Assembly: GCA_964393335.1 (NCBI GenBank)
Contig: CAYMTN010000136.1
Coordinates: 1 to 14,772 of the forward strand
DNA: 14,772 nucleotides
Direction: 5' to 3'
Source: CAYMTN01 sp964393335
Lineage (GTDB): Bacteria > Chloroflexota > Anaerolineae > Aggregatilineales > Aggregatilineaceae
Positions within the stretch are counted from its first letter, which is position 1. The number at the start of each line of letters is the position of its first letter. The translations under genes were made by a program, and so were the position numbers. This document shows, one piece after another, positions 5,915-12,401 of this stretch. The notes below the pieces were generated by a model, which saw only the letters and a program-made list of their open reading frames with translations, ran no database searches and was not told the origin of the DNA.

Positions 5915-7429
5915 TTACGACACCCTGAAGACGACGAATTCCCAACTCAGCGTGGTGTGCCAGCTTTGCACGCCGCCCGGGTCGTTGCTCGCCACTTCGA
6001 CCTGAATCTTCAGCGGGTAGTCGCCCGGCGTGTCGAGGCCGAACGCGGCATAGGGAATGAACAGCGCCAGGTCGTCGTAGACGGTTTCCTCGCAGCACGG
6101 CACAATCGACATGGATGTTTGCACGCCGTTGTACTTATCGCGGTAGAGGCCGGGTGCGGCGGGGTTGGTCAGCCGTTCGGATGCAATATCGTCGTGGAAC
6201 AGGCGCGCGACCACCAGCGCGGGCTGGTTCTGCCAGCCGGTGAGCGTAAACGCGAGGTGCAGCGTGATGCCCGGCTGTTGATCCATGACGGTGCCATGCT
6301 CCACCGTGACGGCGCTGCCGGTCACGCGTGCGGCAGCCTGCGCCGGTTGGGGCGCGGCTATACCTTCTGCGTCGAGCACGGCCATCAGCGCCACTTCGGC
6401 GGGGCGAATGCCACCCAGACGCCCGCCAGTCTGCGATTCGGTTTCCACGAACGAGGGGATGCCGACAAACAGTCCGTTGCCGTTGACGACCAGGCCACCG
6501 CTGTTGCCGGGCGCGATCTCGGCGTCGGTGCGGTACCACACCGGCAGGCGCTGCCCGCTGACGTCGCCGTTTTCCACCGAAACAATGCTGCCGGTCGTCA
6601 CCACCAGGTAATCATCGCCGATGCCGGGATAACCGAAGATGTACACCGCGTCACCCCGGAACACGTCGGTAGCGCCCAGCGTGGCGGGCATGTACGGCAA
6701 ATCCAGCGAAGACGCGACTACCGGGTTGCCGTCGATGTCGTAGCGGATGGCGATCAGCGCGACGTCGATAGTGGAATCGATGCCGACGACTTCGGCCAGG
6801 TACGTGTACTGCGGCGGATCGTTGATGTCGTCGAGCAGACCGACCGCGATCTGTTCGGCCCCTTCGACGACGTGCGCGTTGGTGATGATCAGCCCGTCCG
6901 GCGTGGTGATCGTGCCGCTGCCGGTGGCGACGATCCGGTTCTTGCGGATGTTCGCCAGCAGCACGACGCTGCGCGCGACGGTGGCGATCTCGTACCGGTC
7001 CAGCGTGCCGTCCTGGTTGACGCTGTCCAGTACGGGCTGGCCCCCTGGCGTGGAATCGCCGGAACAGGGCGACAGGCGCGCCGTGATCGCCCAGCCTTCG
7101 CCGCCGTCGAAACGCACCGGCACCCAGTCATAACCACCCGCGCTCTGCAACTGGTCGTAATCGGCCTCAAACTGCTCACCGGGCTGGCGCAGCGCCACCA
7201 CGCCGTAACTCACATCCGGCCCGCTGCGGATATTCAGCCCGACCTGCCCGTTGACCTCCACACAGCGCCACGTATCGCCGCTTTGCGCGCGCAGCGCCCC
7301 GGCAGACTCCACCGCGGCGGCCTGGGCGGGCGTGGTCATCGCGAGTGCCAGTGTCACCCCCACCGCCACCGTGATCAGCGCCATCATGAACGGCGTCCAT
7401 CGTTTGACCTGCTGCCCTGTGTTGATCAC
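5915..7429 (-). CDS. Secreted SH3b / trypsin-like serine protease
   Basis: The 504-aa protein begins with a signal peptide: basic QQVKR, hydrophobic residues 14-31, and a likely cleavage after TTPAQA near residue 36. Residues 52-121 are a bacterial SH3 domain (LNIRSGPDVSYGVV, ending GWAITARL), often a cell-wall or matrix binding module. Residues 150-350 are a trypsin/HtrA-like protease domain with the triad His186 (TNAHVVEG), Asp222 (STIDVALI) and Ser310 (IAPGNSGGL). There is no PDZ domain; instead residues 360-504 form a beta-rich C-terminal domain with a vicinal Cys-Cys. The start is GTG, with GAGGAG six bases upstream. The product should act outside the membrane. It lies 107 bases after the Nudix gene with its own likely promoter and a strong terminator. 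Confidence 0.92.
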   Translation of the reverse strand: MINTGQQVKRWTPFMMALITVAVGVTLALAMTTPAQAAAVESAGALRAQSGDTWRCVEVNGQVGLNIRSGPDVSYGVVALRQPGEQFEADYDQLQSAGGYDWVPVRFDGGEGWAITARLSPCSGDSTPGGQPVLDSVNQDGTLDRYEIATVARSVVLLANIRKNRIVATGSGTITTPDGLIITNAHVVEGAEQIAVGLLDDINDPPQYTYLAEVVGIDSTIDVALIAIRYDIDGNPVVASSLDLPYMPATLGATDVFRGDAVYIFGYPGIGDDYLVVTTGSIVSVENGDVSGQRLPVWYRTDAEIAPGNSGGLVVNGNGLFVGIPSFVETESQTGGRLGGIRPAEVALMAVLDAEGIAAPQPAQAAARVTGSAVTVEHGTVMDQQPGITLHLAFTLTGWQNQPALVVARLFHDDIASERLTNPAAPGLYRDKYNGVQTSMSIVPCCEETVYDDLALFIPYAAFGLDTPGDYPLKIQVEVASNDPGGVQSWHTTLSWEFVVFRVS

Positions 7430-7470
7430 CGTTTGCTCCTCGTTCGCGCCGTGTCTAGTCTGCCTATAAC

Positions 7471-7498
7471 TCTATAGCATGTCGTGGTCATGTGACAA
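7471..7498 (-). promoter_or_regulatory. Probable promoter of the protease gene
   Basis: On the minus strand TTGTCA (7498-7493) and TATAGA (7476-7471) are 16 bases apart, about 40 bases before the GTG start. The -10 lacks the final T, so the match is moderate. Confidence 0.4.
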
Positions 7499-7536
7499 CT
7501 GGCGCGGCAGTAGAGAGCGTGTCGGATTCGGGATCG

Positions 7537-8043
7537 TTACAAAAATGCCAGGTGGGGCCGGTACGGGTTGGCCGCTTCCGGCGGGATGAGGTGATGCTCG
7601 CCGCGCAGCACGCGCCGCGCCAGCCAGTCACAGAAACCGTCTACCGGGTCGTCGAGCGCGTCCAGATCGGCCAGCGTCAGGTAGGCCGCGCGATCCGTCT
7701 CGTGATGGTCGGGCAGCGGGTCGCCGCTGACGTGGCGGCACAAAAAAAGGAGGTACACGCGGGGCTCGCCGCTTGAGCTGGCGTGCTGCTGGATGCCAAG
7801 CAATCCTTCGATCTCGGCGGTGATGCCGCCTTCTTCCAGCGTTTCGCGCAGCGCCGCAATATGCGGCGGATCGGCCTGCCCGTCCGGCATAACGCCCTGC
7901 ACGAATCCCCAAGGCAGCGACCACACGCCCTTCAGGCTGTCACCATACGTCTGCCGGACAAACAGCACCGCATCGCCGCGCAGGACGACCGCGCCGACGC
8001 AGATCGTCAGCCGGGGCGGAAACTCCGATCCGTACTCAGCCAT
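7537..8043 (-). CDS. Nudix hydrolase with altered Nudix box
   Basis: The 168-aa protein is a Nudix pyrophosphohydrolase, which cleaves nucleoside diphosphates linked to another moiety. Beta strands TICVGAVVLRGDAVLFVRQ and WSLPWGFVQG are followed by the catalytic helix RETLEEGGI, which retains the metal-binding Arg-Glu and Glu-Glu. The first half of the box departs from G-x5-E-x7-REUxEExGU: Asp stands at the Glu position and the Gly is displaced two residues upstream by MPDGQADP, so the loop is longer than usual. The ATG at 8043 is chosen over a GTG one codon upstream because GGAGG is five bases before it. The substrate is unknown. It is followed by the protease gene on the same strand. The C-terminus (PYRPHLAFL) is short and unremarkable. 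Confidence 0.88.
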   Translation of the reverse strand: MAEYGSEFPPRLTICVGAVVLRGDAVLFVRQTYGDSLKGVWSLPWGFVQGVMPDGQADPPHIAALRETLEEGGITAEIEGLLGIQQHASSSGEPRVYLLFLCRHVSGDPLPDHHETDRAAYLTLADLDALDDPVDGFCDWLARRVLRGEHHLIPPEAANPYRPHLAFL

Positions 8044-8058
8044 CACGCCCTCCTCGAA

Positions 8059-8086
8059 ACCAGCGATCAGCGATCAGCAAACAGCA
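8059..8086 (-). repeat. 7-bp tandem repeat array, four units, in the Nudix gene leader
   Basis: Plus-strand units are ACCAGCG, ATCAGCG, ATCAGCA and AACAGCA. Consensus and position, directly 5' of the Shine-Dalgarno, match the array at 4404-4431. The unit count (four) is also the same. Confidence 0.75.
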
Positions 8087-8176
8087 AAAACCCGCCGTGA
8101 GTGTACCCCATTCTGCACGGGGACGCGCTCACAATGGGTGGTTGCAGCGACCGGCCAATAGACTGGCGGCGCAACC
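8086..8176 (-). terminator. Two stem-loops, possible terminator of the AT-rich operon
   Basis: The gap 8087-8255 holds no gene. One hairpin pairs GTGAG (8097-8101) with CTCAC (8128-8132) and CCCC (8106-8109) with GGGG (8119-8122); on the minus strand a TTTTT run follows at 8090-8086 after six bases. A second hairpin pairs GGTTGC (8140-8145) with GCAACC (8171-8176), with an inner GCCA/TGGC. These lie between the three-gene operon and the Nudix gene and may separate their transcripts. The run-to-stem distance makes the first a weak terminator. Confidence 0.35.
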
Positions 8177-8255
8177 CTATGCTTCGGACGTCCTTCTCCC
8201 TGGGTTCGTGTCGGTTGATATGGCTCAAAGATCGGATTTACTGCAACTTTAATTT

Positions 8256-8795
8256 TTAAGAATCAACAAATGGAGGAATATCTTGAGGAAGGCCTACACG
8301 CATGAAATAGCGTGCAAAGGCTTGTGCCAAATGCTCCTTATACGGGGATTTTAGCCTCAATCTATCGCCTTGCATTCTTGCCAGTCGACGCGTAAGCCTT
8401 GACGGAAGGCAGAAAATCCACTTGAACTCTACCAACATGAATCCTCTTTCGTGTCCAGGATTCAAGGATTCGTCTAGGAGATGGTAGGCCCCATATCTGC
8501 CTTTGCGTAGGTCCTCTCGTTTTTCATTATCTGAAAACTGTGTCAGCTCATCCAGCAAGTAAACAGGACAAAACGTAATAAAACGCAGTTTTCCTGGATG
8601 CGCCAAATCACAGCTTTGGCTCAGAATAACTGCATCTATAGAATGGACTGTGATTTGCTGCTGAATGTCCTCATTGTTTTCAGGAGGCCAAGGAAAATTC
8701 CTCTGTAATTCAACGAGCGGGACCTCGAAAAATATATCTCCTTGCTCAAGTCCATCACCGTTAACGATTTCATACCATGTCTTGGGTTCGGTCAT
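8256..8795 (-). CDS. Unknown protein with SQSCDL motif, third gene of the AT-rich operon
   Basis: I do not recognise a named family for this 179-aa protein. Visible features are an N-terminal GLEQGDIFFEVPLVEL, a buried strand with a cysteine motif AVILSQSCDL near residues 55-64, and a C-terminal helix SPYKEHLAQAFARYFMRVGLP near 149-170. Patterns like GDI(F) ... (S/T)Q(S/T)CD occur in bacterial hypothetical proteins that I remember only loosely, so I make no functional claim. There is no signal peptide or membrane span. Its ATG lies three bases after the stop of the 129-aa gene and has no good Shine-Dalgarno, so it is probably translated by coupling. Base composition is markedly AT-richer than the genes outside 8215-10260. 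Confidence 0.8.
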   Translation of the reverse strand: MTEPKTWYEIVNGDGLEQGDIFFEVPLVELQRNFPWPPENNEDIQQQITVHSIDAVILSQSCDLAHPGKLRFITFCPVYLLDELTQFSDNEKREDLRKGRYGAYHLLDESLNPGHERGFMLVEFKWIFCLPSRLTRRLARMQGDRLRLKSPYKEHLAQAFARYFMRVGLPQDIPPFVDS

Positions 8796-8798
8796 GGG

Positions 8799-9188
8799 TT
8801 AATCAATATAGTCCTTTTCAACATCAACAATCTCAGGAGCCAGGCGACCACCAAAATGAATCTTAGCTGTCGATTTCGCGCTCCATTTAGGGGTAAAAGG
8901 AATAATAAAATCGTCAACAGTGTCCCATTCCATTTCCGGTGCTGGTGGCACTGCATCAACGAGACCCAAAGCTTCTTCAAAATCGGCCCGCTCCAATGTT
9001 TGAGTTACTAACCGAAGGTCAGTTCCGCTGACCTCAGAGGTAACCTTAATGTCAGACGTGGCATTATTCACAGGGTTGTATAGACGTCCCAATATCGACG
9101 GAATTGCCTGGAAAAAAACTTCAGGAATATCAATAAACTCAGATACAGAAGCAGTTGGTTGATTGGGATATGGTAGCGCGAGGGTCAT
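8799..9188 (-). CDS. Unknown 129-aa protein, second gene of the AT-rich operon
   Basis: No family is recognised. The product is soluble, acidic and without cysteine or membrane segments; the N-terminal 35 residues (MTLALPYPNQPTASVSEF...) are Pro/Ser-rich and the C-terminal half carries DDFIIPFTPKW and a terminal acidic EIVDVEKDYID. Its ATG overlaps the stop codon of the TIGR04255-like gene in an ATGA arrangement (9188-9185), showing tight translational coupling, and its stop is three bases before the next ATG. Such overlaps suggest that the three products act together. An adaptor or small partner of the larger protein is a guess. Confidence 0.78.
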   Translation of the reverse strand: MTLALPYPNQPTASVSEFIDIPEVFFQAIPSILGRLYNPVNNATSDIKVTSEVSGTDLRLVTQTLERADFEEALGLVDAVPPAPEMEWDTVDDFIIPFTPKWSAKSTAKIHFGGRLAPEIVDVEKDYID

Positions 9189-9973
9189 TTCTCTCCACCT
9201 TCGTATCTTGTTAACAAATCACCACGCACAATCTGTAAAAACCAATCTTCTATAACATCGTGAGCCAAACGAAGCCATTCGACAATTTCGGCATTCTCGC
9301 CACCATCCGGTTGAGGAACTTCTTCATCGACTGAGCGCACGTTCTGCTCCCAGACAATGCTTTTGACTTCTTTTCTCGTTGCAGTAGTAAATCGAAGGAT
9401 TCCAGTGCCTAGCGGTTTAGTTAACTCATATTGTAAAGACCAACTGCCCCCCTTAATCCTATTCGAATAATTGGTCTTCATATTCACAGGTGGACGAAAC
9501 AACGTGTTCAGTTGTGTATCTACAAACTCAAGTGTGTCGCATTCGTCAAAATCGAATGGTTCAGCGTTTATATACCGCAACAGTAGACTGGAAATCTGCA
9601 AATCAAATCCTTCATAGGCCTGCAGAAGATTCGGGATTAGTCTCTTAGCGTGGTCCAAAAAGGTATCCCAATCATAAGGTTTTGTGAAGTTCAAGGACGC
9701 GACACCTGGACCCAATTGAACTAAGGGCCAACCATCTTCTTTAACGCGATAACGATATTTCACCAAATGAGGGGTCATCTCATTTGGAATCTTCAATGTA
9801 TCCAACGGCTCTACATAGCTGAATGGTTCTTTGACGTATTCAAAAAAGCGCAAGTGGGCAATGTCAAAACCTGGATCTCTAAGGACACCAGATCCAATGT
9901 CCTCAAGTTCCCACTTGATTTCAAGCAGGGCCTCAACCAATGGAGGCGACTTAAGCTTTTTGTTTTGATTCAT
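9185..9973 (-). CDS. TIGR04255-like protein, first gene of the AT-rich operon
   Basis: The 262-aa product resembles the sporadically distributed TIGR04255 family, whose role is unknown. Supporting features are the opening LKSPPLVEALLEIKWEL (family pattern: PPLvEAl.Ei.W), the middle stretch VQLGPGVASLNF followed by YDWDTFLDHAKRL, LLLRYINAEPFDF, and the C-terminal AHDVIEDWFLQIVRGDLLTRYE. The frame continues upstream to a TTG at 10027, but the ATG at 9973 gives the family-like short N-terminus. The Shine-Dalgarno is weak (AAAGAG). A TATAAT lies about 55 bases upstream. The family's patchy distribution and the local AT-rich composition fit horizontal gain. Family assignment rests on remembered motifs, not a search. 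Confidence 0.78.
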   Translation of the reverse strand: MNQNKKLKSPPLVEALLEIKWELEDIGSGVLRDPGFDIAHLRFFEYVKEPFSYVEPLDTLKIPNEMTPHLVKYRYRVKEDGWPLVQLGPGVASLNFTKPYDWDTFLDHAKRLIPNLLQAYEGFDLQISSLLLRYINAEPFDFDECDTLEFVDTQLNTLFRPPVNMKTNYSNRIKGGSWSLQYELTKPLGTGILRFTTATRKEVKSIVWEQNVRSVDEEVPQPDGGENAEIVEWLRLAHDVIEDWFLQIVRGDLLTRYEGGEK

Positions 9974-10026
9974 ATACACTCTTTTTCTTTGAAGTACGAC
10001 GATTACAGGCGACCAGACAAACTTCA

Positions 10027-10032
10027 ATTATA
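10027..10032 (-). promoter_or_regulatory. -10 box for the three-gene operon
   Basis: The minus strand reads TATAAT at 10032-10027, within a very AT-rich run. No convincing -35 is found 16-18 bases further upstream. The distance to the TIGR04255-like ATG at 9973 is about 55 bases. Confidence 0.45.
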
Positions 10033-10106
10033 TCTAGTATATATGTTTTGATCGTTCGCGCCATTATTTATGCGTAAAAAAGAGTGTTTACGGATACGGA
10101 AACTCG

Positions 10107-10142
10107 TCAAGTTCTAGTGTTTCATGTTCATAGACAACTTGA
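10107..10142. repeat. Inverted repeat TCAAGTT-N22-AACTTGA in a gene-free stretch
   Basis: The gap 10033-10255 carries no supported gene. Its one clear feature is a 7-bp inverted repeat, 10107-10113 and 10136-10142; ACTTGA occurs again at 10153-10158. It is about 75 bases upstream of the operon's -10 box, so it could be a regulator site. Confidence 0.35.
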
Positions 10143-10255
10143 AAAGTTTATTACTTGAGATTCATTGAGTTCCGATGCAGGGGAAAACGATTAGCAGCTA
10201 TCTTGTTGTCTGCGAACTTCAATATTTCGCTTGAATTGCACAGAAGAACGAATGC

Positions 10256-10337
10256 CCAGGGGCTATGTGGTCCCTGGACGAAGAAAGAGAAAGGCCCGTG
10301 TGCCGCGCCGTCAGACGGCGGCTCCATCTTTCAGATG
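10256..10337 (-). terminator. Cluster of hairpins after cysE, possible terminator
   Basis: Reading on the minus strand, CCATCTgaaAGATGG (10337-10323) spans the cysE stop, then ACGGC-type arms GCCGT/ACGGC (10319-10307) with outer GCC/GGC form a second stem, followed by pyrimidine-rich CCTTTCTCTTTC. A third stem pairs CCAGGG (10277-10272) with CCCTGG (10261-10256). No clean T-run follows any of them. Confidence 0.35.
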
Positions 10338-11035
10338 GCGTAATCCATCTCGTGGAAGTCGGCCTCGTCGCGTTCGGAATGGTGACCATTCCCGCCGCCA
10401 TTGGCGTGAATCGCGTGTTCGACCTCGTCCAAGCGGGCGAGGATACGATCCAGGCGGGCGGCGACGACGTCCGGCATCACGTTATGCGCCAGATCGGGAC
10501 GGTGCGTGGACGGTTCCGGCCCGGTGCGTTTGACCGGCTTGCCGGGGATGCCGACCACGACCATATCAGGTTCTACATCTTGCACGACCACTGCGTTTGC
10601 TCCTATTCGTGAATTCTTGCCAATGGTGATCGCGCCGAGCACTTTCGCGCCCGCGCCGACCACCACACCATCTTCGAGCGTGGGGTGGCGTTTGCCGGGT
10701 TCCAGGCTGACGCCGCCCAGTGTGACCCCGTGATACAACGTGACATCCGCGCCGACCTCCGCCGTTTCGCCGATCACCACGCCCATACCGTGATCGATGA
10801 ACAGGCGCGGCCCGATGCACGCGCCGGGATGAATCTCGATCCCGGTCAGGAAGCGGGCGATCTGCGACAGCCAGCGCGCCAGCAGGCGCAGCCGCAGCGT
10901 CCACAGGCGGTGGGCGATGCGGTGCATCCATACGGCATGCAACCCTGAATAGGACGTGATCACCTCCAGCCTGGTGCGGGCTGCCGGGTCACGTTCCAGT
11001 ATGCAATTGACATCGTCACGCAGCGCTGCAAACAT
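10331..11035 (-). CDS. cysE: Serine O-acetyltransferase
   Basis: The 234-aa enzyme makes O-acetylserine from serine and acetyl-CoA, the first step of cysteine synthesis. After an alpha-helical N-terminus (1-60) comes the left-handed beta-helix of hexapeptide repeats with the diagnostic IDHGMGVVIGETAEVG (catalytic Asp81-His82), TLYHGVTLGG (His102) and KRHPTL (His117), then IGANAVVVQDV. It is shorter at the N-terminus than the E. coli enzyme, like EpsC/short-type SATs. The last five residues are MDYAI: a terminal Ile after an acidic-aromatic pair is the CysK-docking tail. Between helix and tail is a His/Gly-rich linker. An ATG at 11050 is possible, but AAGGAG lies six bases before the ATG at 11035. 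It is 63 bases downstream of cysK. Confidence 0.96.
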   Translation of the reverse strand: MFAALRDDVNCILERDPAARTRLEVITSYSGLHAVWMHRIAHRLWTLRLRLLARWLSQIARFLTGIEIHPGACIGPRLFIDHGMGVVIGETAEVGADVTLYHGVTLGGVSLEPGKRHPTLEDGVVVGAGAKVLGAITIGKNSRIGANAVVVQDVEPDMVVVGIPGKPVKRTGPEPSTHRPDLAHNVMPDVVAARLDRILARLDEVEHAIHANGGGNGHHSERDEADFHEMDYAI

Positions 11036-11098
11036 GCTTGTCTCCTTCATGGCGCTGGCGGCGTGGGGCGGCGTGGGCGGCGATGGGCCAGCGGTAAC

Positions 11099-12049
11099 TC
11101 AGTCTTCCAGGCCGGCGAATAAGGGCGTTGACAGGTAGCGTTCGCCCCAGGACGGGATGATCACGACGATCAGTTTGCCCGCGTTTTCCGGGCGGTGCGC
11201 CACCTGGAGCGCGGCCCATGTCGCCGCACCGGACGAAATGCCGACCAGCAGCCCTTCTTCGGTTGCCATACGGCGAGCCGTTGCGAAGGCGTCGTCACCT
11301 TCGACGCGGATCACTTCGTCGTAAATCTTCGTGTTGAGCACCGCAGGGATGAAGCCCGCGCCGATGCCCTGGATCGGGTGCGGACCTTTTTCGCCGCCGG
11401 ACAGCACGGGCGACCCGGCAGGCTCGACCGCGATCACCTTCACCGATGGTTTGCGTGCTTTGAGCACTTCCCCGGTCCCGGTGATGGTGCCGCCGGTGCC
11501 GATACCCGCCACCAGAAAATCGACCTGTCCGTCGGTGTCGCGCCAGATTTCTTCGGCGGTGGTGCGGCGGTGCGCCTCCGGGTTGGCCGGATTGGTGAAC
11601 TGCTGCGGGATGAAGACGTTCGGGTGTTCCTCGGCATAGTGGGTGGCGGCGTTGATCGCGCCGGTCATGCCTGCGGAGCCAGGAGTCAGGATCAACTCGG
11701 CCCCAAAGGCCCGCAGCACCTTACGCCGTTCGACGCTCATCGTTTCGGGCATGGTCAGCACCAGCTTATAACCGCGCTGCGCGCAGACCATCGCCAGCGC
11801 GATGCCGGTATTGCCGCTCGTCGGTTCGACGATCACGGTATCGGCGTTGATTTTGCCGTCGCGCTCGCCCGCTTCGATCATCGCCAGCCCGATGCGGTCT
11901 TTGACGCTCTTGGCCGGGTTGTAATACTCAAGCTTGGCAACGACGGTCGCCTGGGCGTCACCCACGATGCGGTTGAGCCGGACGAGTGGTGTGTTGCCGA
12001 CCAACTGTGTGACGTTATCTGCGATGTTGAGTTTGTGTGCGGTTGTCAT
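11099..12049 (-). CDS. cysK: Cysteine synthase A (O-acetylserine sulfhydrylase)
   Basis: The 316-aa, PLP-dependent enzyme turns O-acetylserine and sulfide into cysteine. Key residues are the Schiff-base Lys50 in NPAKSVKDRIG, the substrate loop PTSGNTG (76-82), PETMSVERRKVL, the phosphate-binding GIGTGGT (182-188), and GISSGA near residue 262 with the Ser that contacts the PLP ring. IQGIGAGFIP is the usual CysK/CysM signature region. Length and all motifs match a complete housekeeping CysK. It is the first gene of a cysK-cysE pair and is preceded by a roughly 230-nt leader with a Cys-codon peptide, antiterminator and terminator, so its transcription is probably set by charged tRNA-Cys. The start ATG has a purine-rich AAGGGAAAGGG 8-18 bases upstream. 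The product is cytoplasmic. Confidence 0.97.
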   Translation of the reverse strand: MTTAHKLNIADNVTQLVGNTPLVRLNRIVGDAQATVVAKLEYYNPAKSVKDRIGLAMIEAGERDGKINADTVIVEPTSGNTGIALAMVCAQRGYKLVLTMPETMSVERRKVLRAFGAELILTPGSAGMTGAINAATHYAEEHPNVFIPQQFTNPANPEAHRRTTAEEIWRDTDGQVDFLVAGIGTGGTITGTGEVLKARKPSVKVIAVEPAGSPVLSGGEKGPHPIQGIGAGFIPAVLNTKIYDEVIRVEGDDAFATARRMATEEGLLVGISSGAATWAALQVAHRPENAGKLIVVIIPSWGERYLSTPLFAGLED

Positions 12050-12082
12050 CCTGTTGTATCCCTTTCCCTTGTGCCGGGTCGT

Positions 12083-12121
12083 AAAAACGAAAATCGGCCA
12101 CGCTTATGCCGCGTGACCGAT
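12083..12121 (-). terminator. Intrinsic terminator in the cysK leader (attenuator)
   Basis: On the minus strand an 11-bp stem pairs 12121-12111 with 12103-12093 (one U-G pair, seven-base loop GGCATAA) and is followed by TTTT-CG-TTTTT to 12083. The terminator ends 33 bases before the cysK ATG, inside its own leader and downstream of its promoter, so it can only make sense as conditional. Confidence 0.85.
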
Positions 12122-12150
12122 GTGAACTCGTAGACTGTTGCCAGACGTGA

Positions 12151-12234
12151 TCAGATCTTCGCACCGCACCATAAGCGCTGCTTAGTTGATTCGCACAGAC
12201 ATGTGCAAGTCATGATCCGGGTCTGAGGTGACAT
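12151..12234 (-). CDS. Cys-codon-rich leader peptide of cysK
   Basis: A short ORF from the ATG at 12234 to the TGA at 12151 encodes 27 residues. The second in-frame ATG at 12213 would give 20: MTCTCLCESTKQRLWCGAKI. Cys codons TGC, TGT, TGC alternate with other codons at 12207-12193, and a fourth lies at 12168-12166. Cys density is far above that of nearby genes. Ribosome sites are weak for both starts (AGG five bases before the first). The ORF lies between the cysK promoter and the leader terminator, and its 3' part contains the antiterminator sequence. A peptide with no function except to report cysteinyl-tRNA supply is the best reading; coding is inferred, not shown. Confidence 0.75.
   Translation of the reverse strand: MSPQTRIMTCTCLCESTKQRLWCGAKI
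12158..12176 (-). promoter_or_regulatory. Antiterminator segment of the cysK attenuator
   Basis: The minus strand reads GCTTATGGTGCGGTGC at 12176-12161. This is complementary to the left arm and loop of the terminator (CACGCGGCATAAGC, 12115-12102): seven perfect pairs, a mismatch, then four more including a U-G. The same segment, with its GTGCGAAG end, can instead pair with CTTGCAC in the Cys-codon region (12210-12204), a protector hairpin. Confidence 0.7.
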
Positions 12235-12284
12235 CTGAGCCTGACGAGCCTTTTTCTAGATATCCATCACGAATAATAGTACGA

Positions 12285-12312
12285 TTATAATGCAGCCCCG
12301 GACGTTTGACAA
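12285..12312 (-). promoter_or_regulatory. cysK: Promoter of the cysK leader
   Basis: The minus strand has TTGTCA (12312-12307), a 16-base spacer and a perfect TATAAT (12290-12285), placing the start near 12278. The palindrome ATTATAAT also reads TATAAT on the plus strand (12286-12291), but no plus-strand -35 is evident. Confidence 0.65.
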
Positions 12313-12369
12313 CACCCTTTTTGGCGCACAAACGCATTTTGGTTCTCAATCAGAAGCCGCCGCGCCGAT

Positions 12370-12401
12370 TTCCCACATTCGAAGGTTAGACTATACTAAC
12401 C
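12370..12401 (+). promoter_or_regulatory. Probable promoter with operator-like palindrome for the membrane protein gene
   Basis: TTCCCA (12370-12375) and TATACT (12392-12397) lie 16 bases apart. The -10 sits within a perfect inverted repeat GGTTAG (12384-12389) N6 CTAACC (12396-12401), where a bound repressor would block the promoter. The ATG of the next gene is at 12443. Confidence 0.45.

Noticed and set aside
5843..7477. 544-codon plus-strand open frame opposite the protease
   Set aside because: It is the antisense frame of a GC-rich gene; the minus-strand product has signal peptide, SH3b domain and protease triad.
8200..10260. Mobile element ends around the AT-rich operon
   Set aside because: I looked for direct or inverted repeats at both composition boundaries and for an integrase or tRNA and found none.
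10155..10343. 62-codon plus-strand ORF before the cysE end
   Set aside because: It starts at a TTG without ribosome site, runs into the end of cysE on the other strand, and shows no domain.
12083..12278. T-box or SAM riboswitch as the cysK leader sensor
   Set aside because: No T-box core sequence (of the GGTGGNACCGCG type) or S-box core is present, and the Cys-codon ORF with overlapping antiterminator explains the leader better.
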